Source: DASRQK01 sp964401685 (GTDB taxonomy: Bacteria; Bacteroidota; Bacteroidia; Sphingobacteriales; Sphingobacteriaceae). Taken from it: DNA of 5,212 nucleotides. The translations under genes were made by a program, and so were the position numbers. How positions within the stretch are numbered: the first letter of the stretch is position 1; every line of letters begins with the position of its first letter. Shown one piece after another: positions 5,168 to 5,212 of this stretch. The DNA is taken from the NCBI GenBank assembly GCA_964401685.1, contig CAYNZH010000068.1, positions 1-5,212 of the forward strand, read 5' to 3'. The notes beneath the pieces were generated by a model. The model saw nothing but the letters and a program-made list of their open reading frames with translations, had not been told where the DNA came from and searched no databases.

Positions 5168-5212
5168 ATGAAAAAAGGTTTAGTAACGGCATTTGTGATA
5201 GCCTCAGTGCTC
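5168..5212 (+). CDS. Start of an exported or membrane protein gene (3' end cut by the window edge)
   Basis: Fifteen codons are visible, reading MKKGLVTAFVIASVL: two lysines and then a hydrophobic stretch, which is how a signal peptide or a first membrane segment begins. Nothing more can be said about function. The call rests on this N-terminus together with the strong promoter about 90 bases upstream and the A/T-rich leader; there is no SD, as for most starts here. No cysteine or cleavage site has been reached by the window edge, so lipoprotein, periplasmic, outer-membrane and membrane-anchored products are all possible. Confidence 0.72.
   Translation, partial: MKKGLVTAFVIASVL

Noticed and set aside
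1..5212. CRISPR array, mobile element, phage or defence system, tRNA or rRNA
   Set aside because: No spaced direct repeats, transposase or integrase motifs, terminal inverted repeats, cloverleaf-like segments or rRNA-like sequence were seen on either strand.

Overview
The window looks like ordinary chromosome from a member of the Bacteroidota. Three things point there. The large central gene belongs to the DUF2723/TMEM260-like membrane glycosyltransferase family, of the roughly 1000-residue form common in that phylum. The promoter at the right end fits the Bacteroidota pattern exactly (TTTG, 19 bases, TAnnTTTG). Most starts lack a Shine-Dalgarno sequence and sit behind A/T-rich leaders. A Saprospiria- or Cytophagia-like host is my guess from the style of the proteins; the sequence alone does not settle it.

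Layout, left to right. (1) Bases 1-444 are the 3' end of glyA (serine hydroxymethyltransferase), + strand. (2) A 145-base gap holds A/T-rich inverted repeats and an imperfect hairpin close to the next start. (3) Bases 590-1183 encode a complete ECF-type sigma-70 factor, + strand, with no anti-sigma gene beside it inside the window. (4) A small exported protein of unknown function lies on the - strand (1198-1731). It converges on the sigma gene with only 14 bases between the stop codons, and it has an unusually good Shine-Dalgarno sequence. (5) A 106-base divergent intergenic region follows. (6) Bases 1838-4864 encode a 1008-residue polytopic membrane protein, a predicted GT-C fold protein O-glycosyltransferase (GT117/TMEM260-like), + strand. 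(7) A 303-base A/T-rich non-coding stretch carries T-tracts, palindromes, a weak candidate terminator and a strong candidate promoter. (8) Bases 5168-5212 are the first 15 codons of a gene whose product begins like an exported protein.

How the genes relate: the strand changes (+ + - + +) and the gaps argue against one operon. glyA is one-carbon metabolism, the sigma factor is regulatory, and the remaining three products are membrane or envelope proteins. The divergent pair (small exported protein and glycosyltransferase) shares a short regulatory region, so it is the only pair for which the layout hints at a link. I found no tRNA, rRNA, CRISPR array, insertion sequence, phage gene or defence module, and nothing that amounts to a new multi-gene system. 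The points worth a second look are small: the structured leader with a three-codon ORF ahead of the sigma gene, the strong SD on the unknown gene, the lack of an anti-sigma partner, and the 4865-5167 regulatory region.
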